From Brachymonas denitrificans (GTDB lineage Bacteria; Pseudomonadota; Gammaproteobacteria; Burkholderiales; Burkholderiaceae_C), in NCBI RefSeq assembly GCF_907163135.1, contig NZ_CAJQUA010000001.1, positions 1,193,001 through 1,257,000 of the forward strand: a stretch of DNA of 64,000 nucleotides. Reading direction: 5' to 3'. Both the position numbers and the translations under genes were made by a program. Below, in pieces: positions 17,666 to 26,920 of the stretch. Under the pieces are notes generated by a model. The model saw only the letters and a program-made list of their open reading frames with translations. It made no database searches and had not been told where the DNA came from. Positions within the stretch are counted from its first letter, which is position 1, and every line of letters starts with the position of its first letter.

Positions 17666-17692
17666 AGCCGCTCCGTGTGAGCGGCTTTTTTG
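17666..17692 (+). terminator. Terminator after bcp
   Basis: AAGCCGCTC pairs with GAGCGGCTT around a 5-base loop, followed by a T run. It lies 24 bp downstream of the bcp stop codon. Confidence 0.85.
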
Positions 17693-17839
17693 TGCGCGCT
17701 TGCGCCTTGTGACAAGCCGGTGACAGAGGGCCGCGGCAACGATGTATATTGCAGGTGTATGAATGGCCGAGAACCCGGCGCATTCTTCCGGCATGCCAGC
17801 TGTGCATGTGTTCCATAGACTTGCGAGAGCCCTACCTAC

Positions 17840-19699
17840 ATGCCTTTGCCCCCCGCACCCAAGAAGCGTGCCAGTCTGCTGGATCCCAAGCTTCTGCCCG
17901 CCACCACTCCTGCAACCCTGGCTTCCGGCGCCCACACCCAGCGCCCTGCCGCCGAAGAAATCCCCGAAGCCGCTGCCGCTCCCGCAACCAGCCGCCGCAC
18001 CCGCGCACCGCGCAAGAGTGATACCGTGCTGGCCGCCCATGCCGGCGAAGCCAGCGTGGCAGAAGTGCTGGATACCGGGGAAGCCGCGACCGGCTCCGTG
18101 GCAAGGCTGCCGGTAGCGGCGGTTGCTGCTTCCCAGCCCGCACCGGCGGCACGGCGCAAGAGCGGCGCCACGGCCAAGGCCGCGGCCACCGAGGTGGCAG
18201 AGTCCCCGGTGGCTGCCAAGGCTCCGGCGGCCACCCGGTCGGCTGCCAGTGCGAAGAAGCCTGCCGCCGCCCGCAGCAAGGCGCGCAAGGCCACGGACGA
18301 ACCGGCCAAGCTGTTCGTGCTGGATACCAATGTGCTGATGCACGATCCGATGTGCCTGTTCCGTTTCGAGGAACATGACATCTTCCTGGCATTGATCGTG
18401 CTGGAAGAACTGGACAGCCACAAGAAAGGCGTGACCGAGGTGGCACGCAACGTGCGCCAGACCAGCCGTACGCTGGACGCGCTGGTGGCCACCGTGCCCA
18501 AGCAGGATCTGGCCGACGGCATGCCGCTGGATGCGACCGGCCACAAGGAAGCGCGCGGCTGCCTGTTCTTCCAGACCGAAACGCTGAATTACACGCTGCC
18601 CAACACGCTGCCGCAAGGCAAGGCGGACAACCAGATCCTGGGCGTGGTCTCCGCGCTGCAGCAGGCGCATCCGGGCCGCGAGGTGGTGCTGGTGTCCAAG
18701 GACATCAACATGCGCGTGAAGGCGCGCGCACTGGGCCTGCCGGCCGAGGACTACCAGAACGACAAGACGCTGGACGACGACGAGTTGCTGTACAACGGCG
18801 CCCTCGCCCTGCCGGCCGACTTCTGGGAAACGCAAGGCGACGAAATCGAGAGCTGGAACGAAGGCGCGCATACCTTCTATCGCGTGCATGGGCCACTGGC
18901 GCAGCAGATGCTGATCAACCAGTTCGTGTATTTCGAGCAGCCCGGCGAGCCCAGCCTGTACACGCGCGTGGTCGAGATTCGCGGCAACACCGCGGTGCTC
19001 AAGACGCTGCGCGACTGCACCCATCCCAAACAGGCCGCCTGGGGCGTGACGGCACGCAACCGCGAGCAGAACTTCGCCATGAACCTGCTGCTCGACCCCG
19101 AGATCGACTTCGTCACGCTGACCGGCACTGCCGGTACCGGCAAGACACTGCTGGCCTTGGCCTGCGGCCTGACGCAGGTGCTGGACGAACGCCGCTATAC
19201 CGAGATCATCATGACACGTGCCACCGTAAGCGTGGGCGAGGACATCGGTTTTCTGCCCGGCACCGAGGAAGAGAAGATGGGCCCCTGGATGGGCGCGCTG
19301 GACGACAACCTCGAGTTCCTGACCAAGGGCGGCGACACCTCCAGCGGTGCCGGTGAATGGGGCCGTGCCGCCACGCAGGAGCTGGTGCGCAGCCGCATCA
19401 AGATCAAGAGCATGAACTTCATGCGCGGCCGCACCTTCATGAACAAGTACGTCATCATCGACGAGGCACAGAACCTGACGCCCAAGCAGATGAAGACGCT
19501 GATCACGCGCGCGGGCCCGGGCACCAAGATCATCTGCATGGGCAATCTGGCGCAGATCGATACGCCGTATCTGACCGAAGGCTCTTCCGGGCTGACCGCG
19601 GTGGTGGACAAGTTCAAGGGCTGGCCGCATAGCGGGCACATCATGCTGGCCCGCGGCGAGCGGTCGCGCCTGGCGGATTTTGCGAGTGAAGTGCTGTAA
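17840..19699 (+). CDS. PIN-PhoH protein (PhoH2-like) with Ala-rich N-terminal extension
   Basis: A 619-residue fusion. Residues 1-150 are low complexity, rich in Ala, Pro, Arg and Lys. A PIN nuclease domain follows (about 157-300), with D162 in LFVLDTNVLMHDP and further acidic residues. The PhoH ATPase domain is C-terminal, with Walker A GTAGTGKT at about 429-436 and YVIIDEAQNLTP as Walker B. PhoH2 proteins of this layout are known sequence-specific RNA helicase/ribonucleases related to PIN toxin-antitoxin systems. No small antitoxin ORF precedes it here. RNA processing is therefore the likely role. Confidence 0.9.
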   Translation: MPLPPAPKKRASLLDPKLLPATTPATLASGAHTQRPAAEEIPEAAAAPATSRRTRAPRKSDTVLAAHAGEASVAEVLDTGEAATGSVARLPVAAVAASQPAPAARRKSGATAKAAATEVAESPVAAKAPAATRSAASAKKPAAARSKARKATDEPAKLFVLDTNVLMHDPMCLFRFEEHDIFLALIVLEELDSHKKGVTEVARNVRQTSRTLDALVATVPKQDLADGMPLDATGHKEARGCLFFQTETLNYTLPNTLPQGKADNQILGVVSALQQAHPGREVVLVSKDINMRVKARALGLPAEDYQNDKTLDDDELLYNGALALPADFWETQGDEIESWNEGAHTFYRVHGPLAQQMLINQFVYFEQPGEPSLYTRVVEIRGNTAVLKTLRDCTHPKQAAWGVTARNREQNFAMNLLLDPEIDFVTLTGTAGTGKTLLALACGLTQVLDERRYTEIIMTRATVSVGEDIGFLPGTEEEKMGPWMGALDDNLEFLTKGGDTSSGAGEWGRAATQELVRSRIKIKSMNFMRGRTFMNKYVIIDEAQNLTPKQMKTLITRAGPGTKIICMGNLAQIDTPYLTEGSSGLTAVVDKFKGWPHSGHIMLARGERSRLADFASEVL

Positions 19700-19702
19700 A
19701 TC

Positions 19703-21622
19703 TTGGCGCGCTTGATTCCCGATCCGGAACGGCTGGTTTTCGTTACCGATTTTCCGCACAGCCGCGGCGGCGTGCAGCGGCTGCGCTTCAGTCGTCCGCG
19801 TGAGTTGCTGCTGGCCTGGCAGCCTGACGAGGTGTTGCCTGTGCTGGCGCGGCTCGAGCAGGCGACGGTGGCCGGCTTGTGGGCGGTGGGCTATCTGGCC
19901 TACGAGGCGGCTGCCGGGCTGGATGCGAAGCTGGCGCAGAGCACGGCGGCGCCGGAAGAACCGTTGCTGGCCTTTGCGCTGTTCGATCATCCGGATGGCG
20001 AGCCGGAGTTTGCACTGGGCAGCCAGTGCCATGCTGCCGGCCCCCATGCGCAGATGGCAGCGCCGGCGCCGATGCCATCGTGGCAACTGAGCGAAGATGG
20101 CGCGACCCACGCCGCAGCGGTGGAACAGATTCGCCAGGCCATTGCCGCGGGCGACTATTACCAGGTGAATCACACACTGCGCTCGCTGGCACAGGTGCCG
20201 GATGGCTATCCGCTCTGGCATTACTACGAGGCCTTGCGGCAGCGCCAGCAGGCCGACTATTGCGCCTTTCTCGATTGGGGCGACTGGCAGGTGCTGTCGC
20301 TGTCGCCCGAGCTGTTCTTCACCTGGAACCGCGCAACCGGGCAGATCAGCACGCGCCCGATGAAGGGCACCGCTCCGCGTGGCGCCACGCCGGAAGCGGA
20401 TCTGGCGGCTGCGCAGGCCTTGCGCTCCAGCCCCAAGGAGCGCGCCGAGAACGTGATGATCGTGGATCTGCTGCGCAATGACCTGGGCCGGATCGCGGTC
20501 ACGGGCAGCGTGCAGACACCCAAGCTGTTCGAGACCGAGCCCTACCCCACGCTGTGGCAGATGACGAGCACGGTGCAGGCCATCACGCGGCCGGAAATTG
20601 GCCTTGGAACGCTGATGCAGGCGCTGTTTCCCTGCGGCTCGATCACCGGGGCGCCCAAGCGCAAGGCGATGGAGGCCATAGCGGCGCTGGAAGGAAGCCC
20701 GCGCGGCGTGTATTGCGGGGCGCTGGGCATTGTCAGCCCTTATCGGGCAACCTTCAATGTGGCGATCCGGACGGTGTTTGCCCATGACGGACATTTGCGT
20801 GGCGGCGTTGGAGGCGGCATCACCTGGTCGTCGGATGCGGAAGCGGAATATGCCGAGGCGCAGCTGAAGGCGCGATTTCTGCAGACGGCCCCGGTGGCTG
20901 CCGCAGAGCCGGAGCTGCTGGAAACGCTGCTGCTGGTCGACGGGCGCTATGCGTTGCTGCCTTTGCATCTGGACCGGATGACGGCGTCCGCGATTGCCCT
21001 GGGATTCCGGCCGCTGTCGCCGGCAGCGCTGCAGCGGGAACTGAAGACGTATGCGTGCGCGCATGCTGCCGGCGTGTGGCGCGTGCGCCTGTTGCGATCG
21101 GCAGAGGGAGAGTTGCGGGTCGAAGGAGTGCAACTGGAAAGCGCCCGTTCTGACGATCTTCGCAATTGGGATACTACCGGCCTCGCCCCTGCTTCCTGGC
21201 TGCGCGCTCCCCGCATTGGTTCGGAGCTCGGCACCCTCCAGCAGATTGCACTGGCCAGCGCACCCAATGCCGAAGCCGACACCCCATGGCTACGCCACAA
21301 GACGACACAACGCAGCCACTATGAGCGCGAAACCGCCCAGCACGCGCATGCCTGGGATGTGCTGCTGCACACCCCGGGTGGCCATGCCACGGAGTGCACG
21401 CGCGGCAATCTCGTGCTGCAGATGGCGGATGGACATTGCATCACGCCTCCGCTGACCCACGGGCTGCTTCCGGGCACCTTGAGGGAAGCCCTGCTGAACC
21501 GCCGGTTGATCGAGGAGAGGCCGATTCCGCTGCAGCGCCTTTTTACACCAGAGCCTGGCGACCGCCTGTGGTTCATCAACAGCGTGCGGAGCTGGGTCGC
21601 TGTCAGTCTGCAGTCCAGCTGA
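19703..21622 (+). CDS. pabB: Aminodeoxychorismate synthase component I / aminodeoxychorismate lyase fusion (PabB-PabC)
   Basis: Makes p-aminobenzoate for folate. The first about 400 residues are a chorismate-binding PabB domain (STRPMKGTAPRG, MIVDLLRNDLGRIA, PCGSITGAPK). The last about 230 form a class IV aminotransferase-fold PabC domain, with ATECTRGNLVLQ and PPLTHGLLPGTLR. Here one polypeptide covers both steps after the amidotransferase. The start is a TTG at 19703, three bases after the PhoH stop, with no ATG nearby and a weak ribosome site. folP, the next folate gene, is at 41.4 kb. Confidence 0.92.
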   Translation: MARLIPDPERLVFVTDFPHSRGGVQRLRFSRPRELLLAWQPDEVLPVLARLEQATVAGLWAVGYLAYEAAAGLDAKLAQSTAAPEEPLLAFALFDHPDGEPEFALGSQCHAAGPHAQMAAPAPMPSWQLSEDGATHAAAVEQIRQAIAAGDYYQVNHTLRSLAQVPDGYPLWHYYEALRQRQQADYCAFLDWGDWQVLSLSPELFFTWNRATGQISTRPMKGTAPRGATPEADLAAAQALRSSPKERAENVMIVDLLRNDLGRIAVTGSVQTPKLFETEPYPTLWQMTSTVQAITRPEIGLGTLMQALFPCGSITGAPKRKAMEAIAALEGSPRGVYCGALGIVSPYRATFNVAIRTVFAHDGHLRGGVGGGITWSSDAEAEYAEAQLKARFLQTAPVAAAEPELLETLLLVDGRYALLPLHLDRMTASAIALGFRPLSPAALQRELKTYACAHAAGVWRVRLLRSAEGELRVEGVQLESARSDDLRNWDTTGLAPASWLRAPRIGSELGTLQQIALASAPNAEADTPWLRHKTTQRSHYERETAQHAHAWDVLLHTPGGHATECTRGNLVLQMADGHCITPPLTHGLLPGTLREALLNRRLIEERPIPLQRLFTPEPGDRLWFINSVRSWVAVSLQSS

Positions 21623-21739
21623 ACAAACGTTCCGCAGGCCTCGTTCCCGGTGGCATATGCTGGAAACAACCCTTCGCCGCCATGCCGCCATGAAAAATGA
21701 TGATCAGGCTTTTCAACTCAATAAAACCCCGATCAGGAA

Positions 21740-23149
21740 TCAATATTCATCTGCCATGCTCGCCAAACTTTCGAACTTGGTTAGCGGCTTGATAAATGCG
21801 AGCTTCACCGTTCCCGTTGGCCCGTTACGCTGCTTGCCGATGATGATCTCGGCCACGCCGGGTTCGCGACTTTCCTTGTTGTAGTAGTCGTCGCGGTAGA
21901 TGAACATGATCACGTCTGCGTCCTGTTCAATCGCGCCCGATTCTCGCAGGTCGCTCATCATCGGCCGCTTGTCGGTACGCTGCTCGACGCTGCGGTTGAG
22001 CTGGGACAGCGCAATCAGCGGGCATTGCAGTTCCTTGGCCAGCATCTTCAGGCCACGGGAGATTTCGCTCAGCTCGGTCGCGCGGTTCTCCGCCGCTGCG
22101 CTGCCACTGCCGCTCATCAGCTGCAGGTAGTCCACCACGATCAGGCCCAGCTTGCCCTGCTGGCGCGCCAGTCGCCGCGCGTTGGCACGCAGTTCGCTCG
22201 GCGTAAGGCCCGGCGTTTCGTCGATGTGCATGGATACGGTGCGCAGCTTCTCGATCGCCTCGGTCAGGCGCGGCCACTCCTCGTCGTGCAGCTTGCCGGT
22301 ACGCAGGCGACCCTGGTCGATGCGGCCGATGGAACCCACGATACGCACGGCCAGCTGCGCAGCGCCCATTTCCATCGAGAACACCGCCACCGGCAGCCCT
22401 TCGGCCAGCGCCACGTGCTCGGCGATGTTGATTGCGAAGGCCGTTTTCCCCATCGACGGTCGAGCCGCCAGAATGATCAGATCCCCCGCCTGCATGCCGC
22501 TGGTCATGCGGTCCAGATCGTAGAAGCCGCTGGGCACCCCGGTAATGTCGTTCGGGTTGTCCGCCATTTCCTGCACGCGGTCCAGCAGGTCGACCACCAG
22601 CGATTCCATCGGCTGGAAGCCCTCCTTCATGCGCGAGCCTTCCTCGCCGATCTTGAAGATCTTCTGCTCGGCTTCGTCGAGGATTTTTTCGACCGGCGTG
22701 CCCTGCGGGTTGAAGGCCTTGGTGGCGATTTCATCGCTGGCAGTGACCAGTTTGCGCAGAATGGAGCGCTCGCGCACGATCTCGGCATAGCGCCGGATGT
22801 TGGCAGCGCTGGGCACGAACTGCGCCAAGGCGTTCAGGTAGACAAGGCCGCCCACCTCCTCTGCCTTGCCCAGGCTCTGCAGAGCCTCGAATACGGTGAT
22901 CACGTCGGCCGGCTTGGAGGCGTTGATCAGCTTGCCGATCGCCTCGAACACCAGCTGGTGCTCGTGCCGGTAGAAGTCGCTGGCGATCAGCAGGTCGGCC
23001 ACGCGGTCCCAGGCATTGTTGTCGAGCAGCAGGCCGCCCAGCACGCTGGATTCGGACTCGATGGAATGCGGCGGCACGCGCAGCTGTGCCACCTCCCGGT
23101 CCACCGGTTGCTCGAAATCGTATTGCCCGTAATCCTCGTGGTCTGTCAC
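21740..23149 (-). CDS. dnaB: Replicative DNA helicase
   Basis: Hexameric 5'-3' helicase at the replication fork. From the GTG at 23149 (MTDHEDYGQYDF, AGGA upstream) it has 469 residues, the normal DnaB length. A longer frame extends upstream but only adds unrelated sequence. The N-terminal domain has VLGGLLLDNNAWDRV. The RecA-like C-terminal domain has Walker A ARPSMGKT, Walker B LIVVDYLQLMSG and the arginine-finger region IALSQLNRSVEQR. It is divergent from the ketoacyl synthase gene. Confidence 0.96.
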   Translation of the reverse strand: MTDHEDYGQYDFEQPVDREVAQLRVPPHSIESESSVLGGLLLDNNAWDRVADLLIASDFYRHEHQLVFEAIGKLINASKPADVITVFEALQSLGKAEEVGGLVYLNALAQFVPSAANIRRYAEIVRERSILRKLVTASDEIATKAFNPQGTPVEKILDEAEQKIFKIGEEGSRMKEGFQPMESLVVDLLDRVQEMADNPNDITGVPSGFYDLDRMTSGMQAGDLIILAARPSMGKTAFAINIAEHVALAEGLPVAVFSMEMGAAQLAVRIVGSIGRIDQGRLRTGKLHDEEWPRLTEAIEKLRTVSMHIDETPGLTPSELRANARRLARQQGKLGLIVVDYLQLMSGSGSAAAENRATELSEISRGLKMLAKELQCPLIALSQLNRSVEQRTDKRPMMSDLRESGAIEQDADVIMFIYRDDYYNKESREPGVAEIIIGKQRNGPTGTVKLAFIKPLTKFESLASMADEY

Positions 23150-23375
23150 AGCTGTTCCTGGTTCAATGCCCGTCAACCCTGCATCGTAATGCGTTTGGGG
23201 CCGGCGCGTTGTGCACAAGCCTGTGGACAAGCTGTGTGCGGAGCGTGCACAAGCATCGCCGAACCATCCCGCTCCCCAGGGGAAATCCTCCGACTTGTAC
23301 ACAGGCGCTTGCTTGCCCGGCCTGCGCACCAAAGCGTACAATCGTTCGATTATTCTCTCATCAGATATGCACGCC

Positions 23376-24497
23376 ATGTATCAAGCCGCCATCAGCGGAA
23401 CCGGCCTGTGGGTCGCTCCGCACACCATCAGCAACGCCGAACTCGTCACCGCCTACAACGCCTATGTGCACCAGGAAAACGAGAAGCATGCCGAGGCGAT
23501 TGCCGCGGGTGAGCGCAAGGCCCTGCCGGAATCGAGCGAGGAATTCATCGTCAAGGCTTCAGGCATCAAGCAGCGCTACGTGATCGAGAAGGAAGGCATT
23601 CTGGATCCGACCCGCATGCGTCCGCGCCTGACGCCACGCCCGGACGACCAGCTTTCGCTGATGGCCGAAATCGCCGTGGCCGCTGCAACGCAGGCGCTGG
23701 AAAACGCTGGCCGCAAGGGCGAGGATATCGAGATGGTGGTCTGTGCCGCCTCCAACATGCAGCGCCAGTACCCCGCCATGGCGATCGAGGTGCAGAACGC
23801 CATCGGCGCAAAAGGCTACGGCTTCGACATGAACGTGGCCTGCTCGTCGGCCACTTTCGGGCTGGAGCAGGCGGTGAATGCCGTACGCACCGGCCAGGTC
23901 AAGGCTGCGCTGGTAATCAACCCCGAAATCACCTCGGCCCACCATGCGTGGATGGACCGCGACTGTCACTTCATTTTCGGCGACGTGTGCACCGCGCTGG
24001 TCATCGAGCGCGCCGATCTGGCGACCTCGGCGAACCGCTGGGAAGTGCTGGGCACGCGCCTGGCCACCCAGTTCTCCAACAACATTCGCAACAATGCCGG
24101 ATTCATGAGCCGCAGCGAGGACCGCAATCCCGAAGACCGCGACCAACTGTTCATGCAGGAAGGGCGCAAGGTGTTCAAGGAAGTGTGCCCGATGGCCGCC
24201 GAGCATATCGCGAACCAGCTCGAAACCCTCGGCCTGACGCCGGCCCAGGTGCGCCGTTTCTGGCTGCACCAGGCCAACCTGAGCATGAACCAGCTGATCG
24301 GCAAGCGCCTGCTGGGCCATGAGCCGAGCTTTGACGAAGCCCCGGTGATTCTGGACGAGTTTGCCAATACGGCATCGGCCGGCTCCATCATCGCCTTCCA
24401 TCGCCATAGCCAGGATCTGCAGGCAGGCGACGTCGGCGTGATCTGCTCGTTTGGTGCCGGCTACTCGATCGGCAGTCTGGTCGTGCGCAAACAATAA
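23376..24497 (+). CDS. Beta-ketoacyl-ACP synthase III family protein (FabH-like, long form)
   Basis: Thiolase-fold condensing enzyme of fatty-acid or related acyl metabolism. It has 373 residues from the ATG at 23376 (MYQAAISGTGLWVAP); an ATG three codons upstream (23367) is equally possible. The active site is complete: Cys about 156 in NVACSSATFGLEQ, His in WLHQANLSMNQL, and Asn in FANTASAGS. It is about 50 residues longer than E. coli FabH (317), more like Pseudomonas PA3286-type proteins. No other fatty-acid genes are adjacent, so the acyl substrate is unknown. Confidence 0.85.
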   Translation: MYQAAISGTGLWVAPHTISNAELVTAYNAYVHQENEKHAEAIAAGERKALPESSEEFIVKASGIKQRYVIEKEGILDPTRMRPRLTPRPDDQLSLMAEIAVAAATQALENAGRKGEDIEMVVCAASNMQRQYPAMAIEVQNAIGAKGYGFDMNVACSSATFGLEQAVNAVRTGQVKAALVINPEITSAHHAWMDRDCHFIFGDVCTALVIERADLATSANRWEVLGTRLATQFSNNIRNNAGFMSRSEDRNPEDRDQLFMQEGRKVFKEVCPMAAEHIANQLETLGLTPAQVRRFWLHQANLSMNQLIGKRLLGHEPSFDEAPVILDEFANTASAGSIIAFHRHSQDLQAGDVGVICSFGAGYSIGSLVVRKQ

Positions 24498-24506
24498 GCG
24501 CCGGAC

Positions 24507-24531
24507 GTATATATTCTTTGGATATATATAC
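24507..24531. promoter_or_regulatory. AT-rich inverted repeat upstream of the sulfate operon
   Basis: GTATATAT (24507-24514) and ATATATAC (24524-24531) are perfect inverted repeats separated by 9 bases. They lie in the 142-bp gap before cysI, about 110 bp from its start, in an otherwise GC-rich region. It is a candidate site for the operon's regulator (CysB-type LysR proteins bind AT-rich sites). It could also simply be the end of the fabH-like transcript. Confidence 0.35.
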
Positions 24532-24639
24532 ATCATCATAAAATCGTTCCGAAAGATATAAAGAGTCGGTACAGTTCGTCCGTTCCTGACCGGTAACGTG
24601 CGCATGGTGCGCGCTTGCCGGAAGCAGGCGGACGGATTC

Positions 24640-26439
24640 ATGTACCAGTACACCTCTTTCGATCAGCAGTTCATCGAACAGCGCGCGGCCCAGTACCGCG
24701 ACCAGCTGCAGCGGCACCTGGCCGGCCAGCTTTCCGACACCGAATTCAAGCCGCTGCGTCTGCAGAACGGCGGGTATATCCAGCGCCATGCACCCATGCT
24801 GCGCATCGCCGTGCCCTACGGCGAGATTGCCAGCCGCCAGTTGCGCGTGCTGGCTCGCATCGCCCGCGAATACGATCAGCCCGCACCCGAACTGCTGCGT
24901 CATGCACAGGGCCTGCAGGATGCGCTGCAGGCGGCCCAGCCCGGCACGCTGACAGCGCCGCCCCTGCGCTATGGCTACGGGCATCTCACCACGCGTACCA
25001 ATGTGCAGTTCAACTGGATTCCGCTCGAAAAGAGCGCGGACGTGATGGACCTGCTGGCCAGCGTGCAGATGCACGGCATCCAGACCAGCGGCAACTGCAT
25101 CCGCAACCTCAATGCCGATGCCCTGGCCGGCATCGCCCCGGACGAGATCGCCGATCCCCGCCCCTTTGCCGAAATCCTGCGCCAGTGGAGCACGCTGCAC
25201 CCCGAGTTTGCCTATCTGCCGCGCAAGTTCAAGATTTCGCTGACGGGCGGCGTGGAAGACCGCGCCGCCACGCACTGGTATGACGTGGGCCTGAAGCTCA
25301 CGCGCAATGACGCGGGTGATCTGGGCTTTGTCGTGAGCGTGGGTGGCGGCATGGGCCGCACGCCGATCGTGAGTCCGGTGATCCGCGAATTCCTGCCATG
25401 GCAGCAGATGCTCAACTACCTGGAGGCCGTGCTGCGCGTGTACAACCAGTACGGCCGGCGCGACAACCTGTGGAAGGCGCGCATCAAGGTGCTGGTCAAA
25501 GCCGAAGGCCAGCGCTTCACCGACGCGGTGGAGGCCGAGTATGCCCAGATCCTGCACGAGGACGGCGGCCGCCACACCATCACCCAGGCCGAATACGAGC
25601 GCGTTGCGGCCTGCTTCGTGCAACCGGAACTGCAGGCTGCCAACTTGCCTCACGCCACCGACACCAGCAGCACCGCCTACCAGCGCTGGCTGGAGCGCAA
25701 CGTGCGTGCGCATCGCCTGCCGCAGCTGCGCGTGGTGGCGCTGTCGTTCAAGCGTCCGGGCCTTGCCCCGGGCGATGCGGATGGCGACGTGCTGGACGCA
25801 GTGGCCGAGCTGGCCGAGCGCTTCAGCGCCAGCGAGGCGCGCCTGACGCACGAACAGAACATGGTGCTGCCCTGGGTACATGCCAGCGACTTGCCCGCGC
25901 TGTACGAGCATGCGCGTGCACTCGGCCTGGCGCGCCCCAACATCGGCCTGCTGACCGACATGATCGCCTGCCCCGGCGGCGATTTCTGCGCCCTGGCCAA
26001 TGCCCGCTCCATCCCGATCGCCGAAGCGCTGGCGGAGCGCTACCAGGACCTGGACGAGCTCTGGGATCTGGGCGAGATCGATCTGCACATGAGCGGCTGC
26101 ATCAACTCCTGCGGCCACCATCACAGCGGACACATCGGCATCCTGGGCGTCGACAAGGACGGCAAGGAGTGGTACCAGATCACATTGGGCGGCGCCGACG
26201 GATCGGCCCTTTCCGGGCCGGCCATGCCGGGCAAGGTTGTGGGCCCGTCCTTCAGCGCAGCCGAAGTGCCGGACGTGATCGAGGCCATTCTCGACTGCTA
26301 TCGCCGCCAGCGTCACGAACGCGAAACCCTGATCCAGACCCTGCGCCGCACTGGCCTGGAACCGTTCAAGCAGGCCGCCAATGCGGCGCGCCACCCTGCC
26401 GCCGCTCCTGCCAGGACGGCCGATCTTGCCACCGCCTGA
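24640..26439 (+). CDS. cysI: Assimilatory sulfite (or nitrite/sulfite) reductase, siroheme/4Fe-4S subunit
   Basis: Reduces sulfite to sulfide. The 599 residues start MYQYTSFDQQFIEQR, the usual start for this group; upstream codons are poorly supported. It has two siroheme reductase repeats. The cluster/siroheme ligands are CPGGDFC and SGCINSCGHHHSGHIG near residues 450-500. No CysJ flavoprotein is present, so the electron donor may be ferredoxin. It heads the operon cysI-DUF934-cysH-cysD-cysN. The ORF shows no truncation. Confidence 0.94.
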   Translation: MYQYTSFDQQFIEQRAAQYRDQLQRHLAGQLSDTEFKPLRLQNGGYIQRHAPMLRIAVPYGEIASRQLRVLARIAREYDQPAPELLRHAQGLQDALQAAQPGTLTAPPLRYGYGHLTTRTNVQFNWIPLEKSADVMDLLASVQMHGIQTSGNCIRNLNADALAGIAPDEIADPRPFAEILRQWSTLHPEFAYLPRKFKISLTGGVEDRAATHWYDVGLKLTRNDAGDLGFVVSVGGGMGRTPIVSPVIREFLPWQQMLNYLEAVLRVYNQYGRRDNLWKARIKVLVKAEGQRFTDAVEAEYAQILHEDGGRHTITQAEYERVAACFVQPELQAANLPHATDTSSTAYQRWLERNVRAHRLPQLRVVALSFKRPGLAPGDADGDVLDAVAELAERFSASEARLTHEQNMVLPWVHASDLPALYEHARALGLARPNIGLLTDMIACPGGDFCALANARSIPIAEALAERYQDLDELWDLGEIDLHMSGCINSCGHHHSGHIGILGVDKDGKEWYQITLGGADGSALSGPAMPGKVVGPSFSAAEVPDVIEAILDCYRRQRHERETLIQTLRRTGLEPFKQAANAARHPAAAPARTADLATA

Positions 26440-26443
26440 AACC

Positions 26444-26920
26444 ATGCACACCCCAGCCCCTCTTTCCCTCATCCGCGCACAGAACTACCAGCCGGAAACA
26501 GCCGGTCGTCTGATCCTGAACAACGACCAGGACGCGTTGCAGGCGGACCTTGCCGGCATCTCCGTGGTGGAACTGCAGTTCCCCGCCCACACCGATGGCC
26601 GCGCCTACAGCCAGGCCCAGTTGCTGCGCCGCCGACGCGGCTTTGCCGGCACGCTCCGCGCCACCGGCGAAGTCCTAATCGACCAGTTGCCGCAGATGCA
26701 GCGCTGCGGCTTCGACCAGGCCGTGCTGCGCGCCGACCAGAACGCCGCACATGGCCAACGCCTGCTGGCGCTGTTCGCGCAAGGCTACTACCAGGGCGAC
26801 GCACTGCATCCCCAGCCGCGCTTTTCCGGAGAAGGTAGCGATGCCGCCACGCTCCCGGTCGCGCCTGCTGCGGAGCAACGCACCGCGACCGCCCCGGCCA
26901 GCAAGGAGAGCACAGCATGA
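26444..26920 (+). CDS. DUF934 protein of the sulfate-reduction operon
   Basis: A 158-residue protein of the DUF934 family, always found next to cysI/cysH in proteobacteria and often labelled as an oxidoreductase linked to sulfite reduction. The biochemical role is unproven. It contains VVELQFPAHTDGRAYSQAQLLR and the repeated aromatic-rich segment LFAQGYYQGD. The ATG at 26444 comes four bases after the cysI stop. Its stop overlaps the cysH start by four bases. Confidence 0.85.
   Translation: MHTPAPLSLIRAQNYQPETAGRLILNNDQDALQADLAGISVVELQFPAHTDGRAYSQAQLLRRRRGFAGTLRATGEVLIDQLPQMQRCGFDQAVLRADQNAAHGQRLLALFAQGYYQGDALHPQPRFSGEGSDAATLPVAPAAEQRTATAPASKESTA

Noticed and set aside
17660-21133. A 1157-codon open frame on the minus strand.
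   Set aside because: It lies antisense to the well-supported PIN-PhoH and PabB-PabC genes, and its product is a His/Arg/Gln-rich low-complexity sequence. It is a by-product of GC-rich third positions.
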